The notes under the pieces: generated by a model
The model's input: the letters and a program-made list of their open reading frames with translations, nothing else
Database searches by the model: none
What the model was told of the DNA's origin: nothing
NCBI GenBank assembly: GCA_041914785.1
Contig: JAYSCT010000001.1
Location: forward strand, 62,001-126,000
Source: Pelomonas sp041914785
Lineage (GTDB): Bacteria; Pseudomonadota; Gammaproteobacteria; Burkholderiales; Burkholderiaceae_C
Reading direction: 5' to 3'
DNA: 64,000 bases
Shown: piece by piece, positions 1-7,254 of the stretch
Position numbering within the stretch: position 1 is the first letter of the stretch
Layout: each line of letters opens with the position of its first letter
Position numbers and translations under genes: made by a program

Positions 1-365
1 AGCAGCTTGTCGCCGTTGACGGGCGACGCGAACTTGACGCCCTCCTCGCTGATCTTGCGCATCGCGCCCAGGCTCCACACCTGGAAGCCGCCGGAGTCGG
101 TCAGGATGGGCTTGTGCCAGCTCTCGAAGCGGTGCAGGCCGCCGAACTGCGTGACGACGTCCAGGCCCGGGCGCATCCACAGGTGGAAGGTGTTGCCGAG
201 GATGATCTGCGCGCCCATGGCCTCCAGCGACCGCGGCGTGACGCCCTTGACGGTGCCGTAAGTGCCCACGGGCATGAAGATGGGCGTCTGCACGACGCCG
301 TGGTTGAGCGTGAGCGTGCCGCGGCGGGCGCGGCCTTCGGTGGTGAGGAGGTCGAACTTGAGCAT
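1..365 (-). CDS. tgt: queuine tRNA-ribosyltransferase, N-terminal part (runs off the left edge)
   Basis: Exchanges guanine 34 of tRNA(Asp/Asn/His/Tyr) for the queuosine precursor preQ1. About 121 residues are present, starting MLKFDLLTTEGRARRGTL and ending NGDKLL at the window edge. Seen: the family's N-terminal strand, the PIFMPVGTYGTVKG block, GNTFHLWMRPGLD, and the LTDSGGFQVWSL segment whose Asp is the family's proton acceptor. It stands 43 bp from a divergent gene. queA, the next enzyme of the pathway, is on the same strand but 1.4 kb away with two unrelated genes between. Identification is secure; only the C-terminus with the zinc site is missing because of the window limit. Confidence 0.96.
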   Translation of the reverse strand, partial: MLKFDLLTTEGRARRGTLTLNHGVVQTPIFMPVGTYGTVKGVTPRSLEAMGAQIILGNTFHLWMRPGLDVVTQFGGLHRFESWHKPILTDSGGFQVWSLGAMRKISEEGVKFASPVNGDKL

Positions 366-408
366 GGGCTCGGGATTGTCGCAGCCGGGGGCTGCGCGAC
401 AATGCGGC

Positions 409-1227
409 ATGCCTCGCCGAAGCCCGTCCTGGCGGCACGTCGCCGCGTTTTGCGCCTGGTCGGTCGCATGGGCCGGCCCGGCGGCGGCCGAGACGTCCTC
501 GCGTTGCGGGCCCCATGTGGCGGGCCTGTATATCTACAGCCCGTTCTACGAGGAGGTGCCGGAGCGCCGCGGGCTGGACCTGGACATGCTGCAGGAGCTG
601 GAGAGGCGGTCGGGCTGCGCGCTGCGCAGCGTCGTGGAGTCCCGGCTGCGCATCTGGGACCAGATGCGCCGCGGCGTGCTGCAGCTGACGCTGTCCTCCG
701 TCATCACGCCCGAACGCCGCGAGGTGGCCGAGATCCATCCCTACCTGCAGGCCCGCTTCCAGCTGATGCTGCAGGGCCGCGCGATGACCGGCGTGTCCAC
801 GCTGGCGGACTTCGAGGCCGACCCGAAGCTGCACCTGCTGGGCGTGCGCGGCTATGCCTACGGCCCCACCTTCGGCCCGCTGACGCAGCGGCTGCGCCAG
901 CAGGGGCGGCTGGTGGAAGCCAGCGACTTCCAGACCGCCGTGCGCATGTTCCGCGCCGGCCGCGCCGACGGCCTCATCCTGGCACCGTCGGCCATTCCCG
1001 ACGTGTTGGCGGCCTACCGGGGAGGCCCGGCCCCCCGCGTGATCGACCCCGCGCCGCATGAGCGCGTGCTGGTGGGCATGGCGATGAGCCTGACCATGCC
1101 GGGGGGCGACCGCCAGCGTCTGGCGCAGGCGCTGGCCGCCATGCGGCAGGACGGCACGCTGCAGGCGCTGGTGATGCGCCATTTCGGCGAGTACGGCGCG
1201 CGCATGTTGCTGCCGCGCGGCGAGTGA
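409..1227 (+). CDS. exported substrate-binding-like protein (SBP_bac_3 type)
   Basis: 272 residues. The chosen ATG gives a signal peptide (Arg-rich start, hydrophobic stretch, AWAGPAAAE cleavage region). The mature part has the small amino-acid-binding-protein layout: an early YIYSPFYEEV strand, then a lobe with LTLSSVITPERREVAEI, typical of the SBP_bac_3 family. No permease or ATPase gene lies beside it, so it is an orphan binding protein; ligand unknown. Upstream in-frame starts exist but would run into tgt and spoil the signal peptide. Followed after 9 bp by the yigZ-like gene, so probably co-transcribed. Confidence 0.75.
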   Translation: MPRRSPSWRHVAAFCAWSVAWAGPAAAETSSRCGPHVAGLYIYSPFYEEVPERRGLDLDMLQELERRSGCALRSVVESRLRIWDQMRRGVLQLTLSSVITPERREVAEIHPYLQARFQLMLQGRAMTGVSTLADFEADPKLHLLGVRGYAYGPTFGPLTQRLRQQGRLVEASDFQTAVRMFRAGRADGLILAPSAIPDVLAAYRGGPAPRVIDPAPHERVLVGMAMSLTMPGGDRQRLAQALAAMRQDGTLQALVMRHFGEYGARMLLPRGE

Positions 1228-1236
1228 CGGAGCCCC

Positions 1237-1842
1237 ATGCCGCTGACGCTGGCCGCCCCCGCGCGGTATGAGCTGATCGTCAAGAAGAGCCGCTTCCTCG
1301 GCTGCGTGGAGCCCTGTGCCGACCGCGCCGCGGCGCTGGCCCGCGTCGCGCAGCTGCGCGCCGAACACCCCGGCGCCGCCCATGTCTGCTGGGCGCTGCT
1401 GGCCGGCGGCCATTCCGCCGCCAATGACGACGGCGAGCCCGGCGGCACCGCCGGCCGGCCCATGCTGGACGTGCTGCGCCACCAGGGGCTGGACGGCGTG
1501 CTGGCCACGGCCGTGCGCTACTGGGGCGGCGTGAAGCTGGGCGCCGGCGGGCTGGTGCGGGCCTACACGGACTGCATCGCCCAGGCGCTGCTGACGGCCG
1601 ACAAGATAGCCCGCGTCGCCCAGGCCGAGCTGGGCTGCGAGCTGCCCTACGAGCTGGAGGGGCGGCTGCGCCGGCTCGTCGAGCAGCACGGCGCACAGTT
1701 GCTGGACGTGCGGCACGAGGCGCGCGTGCACATGCGCTTCGCGCTGCCGGTCACCTCACGGGCCGCGTTCACGGCCGCCGTCGACGAGGCCGGTCAGGGG
1801 CGCGTCGCGTGGGCCCGTGAAAGCAGCATCGCGTCGCCGTAG
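1237..1842 (+). CDS. yigZ: YigZ/IMPACT family protein
   Basis: 201 residues, normal length for the family. Seen: KKSRFLG near the start, the conserved HVCWALLAGG and NDDGEPGGTAGRPML blocks, and TAVRYWGGVKLGAGGLVRAY, the hallmark of the UPF0029/Impact N-terminal domain; the C-terminal part is the smaller ferredoxin-like domain. The biochemical role in bacteria is not settled, though links to translation have been proposed. The last 49 bp overlap the 3' end of queA, which is read from the other strand. Confidence 0.9.
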   Translation: MPLTLAAPARYELIVKKSRFLGCVEPCADRAAALARVAQLRAEHPGAAHVCWALLAGGHSAANDDGEPGGTAGRPMLDVLRHQGLDGVLATAVRYWGGVKLGAGGLVRAYTDCIAQALLTADKIARVAQAELGCELPYELEGRLRRLVEQHGAQLLDVRHEARVHMRFALPVTSRAAFTAAVDEAGQGRVAWARESSIASP

Positions 1843-2939
1843 CTGAAGAAGCGGTAGCGCTGCGCAATCGCGTGGCGGTACAGCGCCATGACCTGCGCAT
1901 GCCCGGCCAGCGCGCTGACCAGCATCATCAGCGTGCTCCTGGGCAGGTGGAAGTTGGTGACGAGCCGGTCGACGACGCGGAACTCGAAACCCGGTGTGAT
2001 GAAGATGTCCGTCTCGCGGGCGCCGGCCTGCAGCGTGCCGCCGCGCGCAGCGGACTCCAGCGCGCGCAGCGTCGTCGTGCCGACGGCCACCACACGGCCG
2101 CCGCGCGCGCGGCAGGCGGCGACGGCGTCCACAGTGGCCTGCGGCACGTCGAACCACTCGCTGAGCATCTTGTGGTCGGCCAGCTTGTCGACGCGCACCG
2201 GCTGGAAGGTGCCGGCGCCGACGTGCAGCGTCACGTGCGCGCGCTCGACGCCGCGCTCGTCGAGGCGGGCCAGCAGCGTCTCGTCGAAGTGCAGCGCGGC
2301 GGTCGGTGCGGCGACGGCGCCGGGCTCCTTGGCGAACACGGTCTGGTAGCGGCGCTCGTCGTCGGCGCTGTCGGCATGCTCGATGTAGGGCGGCAGCGGT
2401 ACGTGGCCGTGCGCCTCCAGCAGCGCGAACGGGTCGCCGGCAAAGCGCAGGTGGAACAGGCCCATGTCGGGCCCGCAGCGGCCCAGCACCTCGGCGTCGA
2501 ACGCGTCGGCGAAGCGCACACGGCTGCCGGGCTTGGGGCTCTTGCTGGCGCGCAGGTGCATCCAGACTTCCTGCGTGCCGGGCAGCACGCGCTCCACCAG
2601 CGCCTCGACGTTGCCGCCGGTCGCCTGGGCCGGCGCTGGGCCGCTCCCGAGGCGGCCCACCCCCTCGGGGGGCAGCGACCGCGAAGCGGGCGCTTGGGGG
2701 CTGTACTTTCTGCCGTACAGCCGCGCCTTGATGACGCGCGTGTTGTTGAACACCAGCAGATCGCCCGGCGACAGCAGCGCCGGCAGATCGCGGAACACGC
2801 GGTCCACGGGCGCGGGCCCGGTGGCGTCCAGCAGGCGCGACGCGGTGCGCTCCGCGGCGGGATGCTGGGCGATGAGTTCGGGGGGAAGGTCGAAATCGAA
2901 GTCGGCGACCGACAGGTCCGGTGCGGCGGAGAGGTTCAT
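1794..2939 (-). CDS. queA: S-adenosylmethionine:tRNA ribosyltransferase-isomerase, with an in-frame repeat insert
   Basis: Makes epoxyqueuosine from preQ1-tRNA and SAM, after Tgt. 381 residues from MNLSAAPDLSVADFDFDLP. Seen: FDLPPELIAQHPAAERTASRLL, LLVFNNTRVIKARLYG, the VGAGTFQPVR block, GTTTLRALESAA and ITPGFEFRVVDRLVTNFHLP. It is about 25 residues longer than the E. coli enzyme (356). The excess is largely residues 80-102, translated antisense through a structured repeat (see 2635-2701), which is Pro/Gly/Ala-rich and unlike the rest. Further upstream in-frame starts exist but are not conserved. The 3' end overlaps yigZ by 49 bp. Confidence 0.96.
   Translation of the reverse strand: MNLSAAPDLSVADFDFDLPPELIAQHPAAERTASRLLDATGPAPVDRVFRDLPALLSPGDLLVFNNTRVIKARLYGRKYSPQAPASRSLPPEGVGRLGSGPAPAQATGGNVEALVERVLPGTQEVWMHLRASKSPKPGSRVRFADAFDAEVLGRCGPDMGLFHLRFAGDPFALLEAHGHVPLPPYIEHADSADDERRYQTVFAKEPGAVAAPTAALHFDETLLARLDERGVERAHVTLHVGAGTFQPVRVDKLADHKMLSEWFDVPQATVDAVAACRARGGRVVAVGTTTLRALESAARGGTLQAGARETDIFITPGFEFRVVDRLVTNFHLPRSTLMMLVSALAGHAQVMALYRHAIAQRYRFFSYGDAMLLSRAHATRP
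2635..2701 (+). repeat. structured GC-rich repeat, copy A (inside queA, antisense to it)
   Basis: 67 bp beginning GCTGGGCCGC and ending TTGGGGGC. It shares the core CCCCCTCGGGGGGCAG and the flanking GGCCGC...GGCGGCC inverted repeat with copies B (4968) and C (6013). Three hairpins can be drawn in series: GGCCGC/GGCGGCC, CCCCC/GGGGG and CCGC/GCGG. It adds coding sequence to queA without breaking the frame. Confidence 0.85.
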
Positions 2940-3060
2940 GGACGCGTTTGAGGGCCTGACAGACCCGTGCCAAAGGGAGGCGGATTCTCCCATCGCCCTC
3001 TCTTGACGCACCTCAAGGCGCGCGCCGCGGCCCGGTGGGAGCATGGTTCCAGGAGGTTCC

Positions 3061-3432
3061 ATGAACACTGCACTGACACCCGGACAACATGCGCTGCTGG
3101 AGACCGAGCTGCAGCTGGCCCGGCAGCGGGCCGAGGCCGCACTGCAGGCGCAGCGCGAGGGCGGCGACCGGCTGTCTCACGCGGCCGCGCTGGTCGAGGA
3201 CGACCCACGCGAGCTGCGCGAGCACGAAGCCGACCGCGAGCTGGACCAGCTCCGCGATGCCCACCTGCTCGCCGAGCTGCAGGCCATCGACGACGCGCTG
3301 ACGCGACTGAAGCAGCCGGGCTACGGCCGCTGCATCGACTGCGCGGCCACCATCCCCTTCGACCGCCTGCAGCACCAGCCGCAGGCGCTGCGCTGCGTCG
3401 GCTGCCAGGCCGCCGCCGAAGCCGCCCGCTGA
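3061..3432 (+). CDS. TraR/DksA family zinc-finger protein
   Basis: 123 residues, shorter than canonical DksA (151). AGGAGG lies 4 bp before the ATG and decides the start. Seen: an N-terminal charged helical pair (about residues 8-85) matching the DksA coiled coil, and a four-Cys zinc finger C91-x2-C94-x17-C112-x2-C115, the same spacing as in E. coli DksA. The coiled-coil tip carries a DD (residues 47-48), as expected for proteins acting in the RNA polymerase secondary channel. Probably a DksA-like paralogue rather than the main DksA. Followed by an eRF1-like gene after 23 bp. Confidence 0.85.
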   Translation: MNTALTPGQHALLETELQLARQRAEAALQAQREGGDRLSHAAALVEDDPRELREHEADRELDQLRDAHLLAELQAIDDALTRLKQPGYGRCIDCAATIPFDRLQHQPQALRCVGCQAAAEAAR

Positions 3433-3455
3433 ACCCCATTGCCAGGAGAACGCTG

Positions 3456-3824
3456 ATGTTCCACGCCGTCGTCCACCTCGACCACCACCACGCCCAGGTG
3501 CTGCATTTCGATGCCCACCAGGTGCACGCCGCGCGCATCGAGGCGCACGAGCGGCACGCGCACGGCGACGACTCGCGCAGCGTGCAGGCGCTGTTCGCCG
3601 CGCTGTGCCAGGCACTGCAGGACACGCCCGAGGTGCTGATGACGGGCTCGCACGTCGTGCTGGGCCAGTTCCGGCACTACGTGGAAGCGCACCGGCCGCA
3701 GCTGGCGCCGCACATCGCCGACTACCGCCCCGCGGCCGAGTTGAGCCAGGGCCAGATGCTGGCGCTGGCCCGCCAGTTCTTCCGCGCCCATGACCGCATG
3801 GCCGGCGTGCCGACGCCGGGCTGA
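3456..3824 (+). CDS. small eRF1/Pelota-like 'translational machinery' protein
   Basis: 122 residues. Starts with HAVVHLDHHHAQVLHFDA, then VLMTGSHVVLGQFRHYVEAH and ends ARQFFRAHDRM. This layout (VxxD.. strand, a TG..xxxF.xYxxxHxP segment, terminal FFRxxDRM) matches a small proteobacterial family usually annotated as translational machinery protein, related to eRF1 domain 1. The function is not established. GGAG lies before the start, and the gene sits directly behind the DksA-like gene, suggesting one transcript. Confidence 0.6.
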   Translation: MFHAVVHLDHHHAQVLHFDAHQVHAARIEAHERHAHGDDSRSVQALFAALCQALQDTPEVLMTGSHVVLGQFRHYVEAHRPQLAPHIADYRPAAELSQGQMLALARQFFRAHDRMAGVPTPG

Positions 3825-3914
3825 CCCCTGCCGCGCGACGCAGCGCGGGAAATCGCACACCCGGCCCGCGGCGTGGCGAAGGCCTGTCATGCGGGCGACC
3901 TAGACTCCGCCGCC

Positions 3915-4664
3915 GTGAAACGCCGCTCCTGCCTCGCGCTGACCACCCTGCTCGCCGCGCCGCTCGCCATCGCAGCGGGCGACGACGCGGTGCTGCAGGG
4001 CTTCACGGAGAACCTGCCGCCGCTGAACTACCAGCACGACGGCGGCGCCCAGGGCTTCAGCGTCGAGCTGCTGCGCCTGATGGCCGCAGGCGCCGGGCTG
4101 CGGCTGGCGCTGCAGGTGCTGCCCTGGCAGCGCGCCGTGCAGGCCGCCGAGGCCAGCGCCGGCAGCCTGCTGTTCTCGCTGACCCGCACGCCCGAGCGCG
4201 AGGCGCAGTTCCAGTGGGTGGGCCCCATCGCGCAACGCCGCATCCTGCTGTATCGCCTCGCCAGCCGCCACGACCTGGCCATGACGCAGCTCGCCGAGCT
4301 GGGCACGGCGCGCATCGGCGTCGTGCGCGACTCGGCGGCCGACCGCCAGCTGCAGGCCGCCGGCCTCAAGCCGGGCCTGCAGCTGGAGCAGGGGCTGGAC
4401 GACGCGACCAACGTGCGCAAGCTGCTGGCCGGCCGCATGGAGTACGTGGCGCTGCTGGACTGGGCCGCCGCCTGGAACCTGCGCCAGCTGCAGCTGCCCT
4501 ACGGCACGCTGCAGCCGGTGATGGAGCAGGACGTGTCGCGCAGCTACTACTACGGCCTGCGGCCCGACGCCGACCCGGCGCTGGTGCGCCGGCTGCAGGC
4601 GGCGCTCGACGCCCTCAAGCGCGACGGCCGCTACAACCGGCTGCGGCAGCGCTACTTCCGCTAG
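3915..4664 (+). CDS. exported substrate-binding-like protein (SBP_bac_3 type)
   Basis: 249 residues from a GTG start that yields a clean signal peptide (VKRRSCLALTTLLAAPLAIA). A GTG at 3873 would add 14 residues without signal character. Seen: the ENLPPLNYQ opening, GFSVELLRLMAAGAGL, LPWQRAVQAAE and LFSLTRTPEREAQFQWVGPI, typical of polar-amino-acid-type binding domains. Orphan, with no transporter genes next to it; resembles the gene at 409 in kind but not closely. Ligand unknown. recG follows after 22 bp. Confidence 0.75.
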   Translation: MKRRSCLALTTLLAAPLAIAAGDDAVLQGFTENLPPLNYQHDGGAQGFSVELLRLMAAGAGLRLALQVLPWQRAVQAAEASAGSLLFSLTRTPEREAQFQWVGPIAQRRILLYRLASRHDLAMTQLAELGTARIGVVRDSAADRQLQAAGLKPGLQLEQGLDDATNVRKLLAGRMEYVALLDWAAAWNLRQLQLPYGTLQPVMEQDVSRSYYYGLRPDADPALVRRLQAALDALKRDGRYNRLRQRYFR

Positions 4665-4686
4665 CGAGGCCTGCCAAGCCGCCAGA

Positions 4687-6912
4687 ATGCGGCCCATGCC
4701 CGAGGCCGCCCCCCTGCCACCCGCCAGCAAGCCCAAATCCGCCCCGCAGAAGGCGATGGAGAAGCTGGGCCTCGTGCGCGACATCGACCTGGCCCTGCAC
4801 CTGCCGATGCGCTACGAGGACGAGACGCGCATCACCCCCATCGGCGCGCTGCAGGACAACGAACCAGCGCAGGTGGAGGGCGTCGTGGTGGACTGCCAAA
4901 TCGAGCTGCGCGGCCGCCGCCAGCTGCTGGTGCGCGTGCGGGATGTGTCGGGCACGCCCGGCCAGCCGCTGGGCCGCCCCGAGGCGGCCGGCGCCCCCTC
5001 GGGGGGCAGGGCGTCGGAAGACGCCCGTGGGGGCACCCTGCTCTTGCGCTTCCTGCACTTCTACCCGTCGCAGCAGAAGCAGATGGCCGTCGGTGCGCGC
5101 CTGCGGCTGCGCGGCGAACCGCGCATCGGCTTCTTCGGCCGCGAGATGGTGCACCCGGTCGTCAAGGTGGTGGACGACGACACGCCGCTGGCCAAAGAGC
5201 TCACGCCGGTCTACCCCGCCTCGGCGCAGCTGCCGCAGGCCTATCTGCGCAAGGCGGTGGCCTCGGGCCTGGCCAGGGCGGACCTGCGCGAGATCCTGCC
5301 GCCCGGCGTCGTGCCGCGCGGGCTGCCCACGCTGAAGGACGCGCTGACCTACCTGCACCACCCGCCGCCCAGCGCGTCGCTGGAGGCGCTGCTTGAGCAT
5401 CACCACCCGGCCTGGCACCGGCTCAAGTTCGAGGAGCTGCTGGCGCAGCAGCTGTCGCAGCTGCAGGCGCAGCGCGAACGGGCGCTGCTGGTGGCCCCGG
5501 CGTTGAAGGCACGCCGCGGCGGCCTGCACGAGCAGTTGCTGGGCGTGCTGCCGTTCCAGCTGACGGCGGCGCAGCAGCGGGTGTGCGAGGAGATCGCGCA
5601 CGACCTGGCGCGGCCGCAGCCCACCCACCGGCTGTTGCAGGGTGACGTGGGCTCGGGCAAGACCGTCGTCGCCGCGCTGGCCGCGGCCATCGCCATCGAC
5701 GCCGGCTGGCAATGCGCGCTGATGGCGCCCACCGAGATCCTGGCCGAGCAGCATTTCCGCAAGCTCATCGGCTGGCTGGAGCCGCTGGGGCTGAAGGTCG
5801 CGTGGATCACCGGCAGCGTGAAGGGCAAGGCGCGGCAGAAGATGCTGGACGCGGCCGCGTCGGGCGAGGCCCAGCTCATCGTCGGCACGCATGCCGTCAT
5901 CGAGGACAAGGTGAAGTTCGCGAAGCTGGGCCTGGCCATCATCGACGAGCAGCACCGCTTCGGCGTGGCGCAGCGGCTGGCGCTGAGGAACAAGCTGAAG
6001 GCGGGCGCCGACGCCGGGCCGCCCCAAGGCGGCGCGCGCCCCCTCGGGGGGCAGGAGCCGCAGGCGACGTGGGGGCCAACAGATTCTCTGGAGCCGCACT
6101 TGTTGATGATGAGCGCCACGCCCATCCCGCGCACGCTCGCGATGACCTACTTCGCCGACCTGGACGTCTCCACCATCGACGAGCTGCCGCCCGGCCGCAG
6201 CCCCATCGTCACCAAGGTGTTCACCGAGTCCAAGCGGCACGACGTCATCGACAAGATCCGCATGGCGGTGGCCGACGGCGCGCAGGTGTACTGGGTCTGC
6301 CCGCTGGTGGAGGAGAGCGAGGCCGTGGACCTGCGCAACGCCACCGAGACGCACGCGGAGCTCAGCGAGACGCTGGCCGGCACGTCGGTGGGCCTGCTGC
6401 ACGGGCGCATGTCGCCGGCCGACAAGGCCGCGGTGATGGCGCAATTCTCCAGCGGCGCGATGAGCGTGCTGGTGGCCACCACCGTCATCGAGGTGGGCGT
6501 GGACGTGCCCAACGCGAGCCTGATGGTCATCGAGCATGCCGAGCGCTTCGGCCTGGCGCAGCTGCACCAGCTGCGTGGCCGCGTGGGGCGCGGCAGCAAG
6601 GCCAGCGTCTGCGTGCTGATCTACACGCCGCCGCTGTCCGACACCGGCAAGTCGCGCCTGAAGGCGATGGCCGAGACGACCGATGGCTTCGAGATCGCGC
6701 GGCGCGACCTGGACATCCGCGGCCCCGGCGAATTCATGGGCTCGCGCCAGAGCGGCGCAGAGCTGCTGCGCTTTGCCGACCTGCAGGAGGACGCGCCGCT
6801 GCTCGTCGCCGCGCGCGAGCTGGCGCCGTGGCTGCTGGACGAACACCCCGACGCCGCACGGCGCCAGGTGCAGCGCTGGCTCGGAACGAAGGCGGAGTTC
6901 CTGAAGGCTTGA
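4687..6912 (+). CDS. recG: ATP-dependent DNA helicase RecG, with two in-frame repeat inserts
   Basis: Reverses stalled replication forks and branch-migrates recombination intermediates. 741 residues against 693 in E. coli. Seen: N-terminal wedge/OB domain with YPASAQLPQAYLRKAV; Walker A GDVGSGKTVVA; motif II IIDEQHRFGV; motif III MSATPIPRTLAMT; and the RecG-specific C-terminal region with GRVGRGSKASVC, DLDIRGPGEFMGSRQSG. Much of the extra length lies in two Gly/Pro-rich stretches, residues about 94-116 (within the wedge, after VRVRDVSG) and 443-464 (between motifs II and III). Both are translations of the structured repeat, so the gene tolerates insertions in two structured domains. An alternative ATG lies three codons downstream. 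Confidence 0.97.
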   Translation: MRPMPEAAPLPPASKPKSAPQKAMEKLGLVRDIDLALHLPMRYEDETRITPIGALQDNEPAQVEGVVVDCQIELRGRRQLLVRVRDVSGTPGQPLGRPEAAGAPSGGRASEDARGGTLLLRFLHFYPSQQKQMAVGARLRLRGEPRIGFFGREMVHPVVKVVDDDTPLAKELTPVYPASAQLPQAYLRKAVASGLARADLREILPPGVVPRGLPTLKDALTYLHHPPPSASLEALLEHHHPAWHRLKFEELLAQQLSQLQAQRERALLVAPALKARRGGLHEQLLGVLPFQLTAAQQRVCEEIAHDLARPQPTHRLLQGDVGSGKTVVAALAAAIAIDAGWQCALMAPTEILAEQHFRKLIGWLEPLGLKVAWITGSVKGKARQKMLDAAASGEAQLIVGTHAVIEDKVKFAKLGLAIIDEQHRFGVAQRLALRNKLKAGADAGPPQGGARPLGGQEPQATWGPTDSLEPHLLMMSATPIPRTLAMTYFADLDVSTIDELPPGRSPIVTKVFTESKRHDVIDKIRMAVADGAQVYWVCPLVEESEAVDLRNATETHAELSETLAGTSVGLLHGRMSPADKAAVMAQFSSGAMSVLVATTVIEVGVDVPNASLMVIEHAERFGLAQLHQLRGRVGRGSKASVCVLIYTPPLSDTGKSRLKAMAETTDGFEIARRDLDIRGPGEFMGSRQSGAELLRFADLQEDAPLLVAARELAPWLLDEHPDAARRQVQRWLGTKAEFLKA
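4968..5034 (+). repeat. structured GC-rich repeat, copy B (inside recG)
   Basis: 67 bp, GCTGGGCCGCCCCGAGGCGG onward to GTGGGGGC. The most perfect copy: three hairpins in a row, GGCCGCC-CCGA-GGCGGCC, CCCCC-TC-GGGGG and GGGCGTC-GGAA-GACGCCC. Same strand as recG; translated as a Gly/Pro/Ala-rich linker. Confidence 0.88.
6013..6076 (+). repeat. structured GC-rich repeat, copy C (inside recG)
   Basis: 64 bp, GCCGGGCCGCCCCAAGGCGG onward to ACGTGGGGGC. First two hairpins are conserved (GCCGCC-CCAA-GGCGGC and CCCCC-TC-GGGGG); the third is weak. Same strand as recG and as copy B, 1.0 kb apart. Confidence 0.85.
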
Positions 6913-6913
6913 C

Positions 6914-6948
6914 GCCGCCAGGCGGCTGCGGGCCGCCTCGGGGGTCAA
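6914..6948 (+). repeat. possible degenerate copy of the structured repeat just after recG
   Basis: GCCGCC-A-GGCGGC hairpin followed by GGGCCGCCTCGGGGG directly behind the recG stop. It looks like a shortened copy of the repeat in recG and queA, but could equally be an unrelated 3' hairpin, as there is no T-run. Confidence 0.3.
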
Positions 6949-6949
6949 C

Positions 6950-7138
6950 TCACTTGCAGGTGAAGCTCTTGGCGTTCACTTCCTTCACGTTGCCGGCGCC
7001 GCAGGTGGCCACGGCCTGGTCGCTCATGCGGGTGATGGAGGCCGAGTCGGTCGAGGTGGTCACGGGCGGCGCGAAGACGCAGGCGCTGAGCAGGGCGGCG
7101 GCGGTCAGGGCGGCAGCGGCGGTGGTGAAGCGGTTCAT
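6950..7138 (-). CDS. small putative lipoprotein
   Basis: 62 residues: MNRFTTAAAALTAAALLSAC followed by VFAPPV. LSAC fits a lipobox with Cys20 as the lipid-bearing residue. The mature part is about 42 residues with two further cysteines (46 and 61), which may form a disulfide. GAGGGAAA lies before the ATG. No family recognised. Last gene of the leftward run after phosphofructokinase. Confidence 0.7.
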   Translation of the reverse strand: MNRFTTAAAALTAAALLSACVFAPPVTTSTDSASITRMSDQAVATCGAGNVKEVNAKSFTCK

Positions 7139-7254
7139 GGGATTTCCCTCGTTGGATGAATGAAGGCGCGCAGCGTAGGCGAGCGCCGGCGCCGCCGGCG
7201 CCCCGCGTGCGACAGGCTGCACGACGGCCGGGTCAGGCTGCAGCCGGGCCGGCA

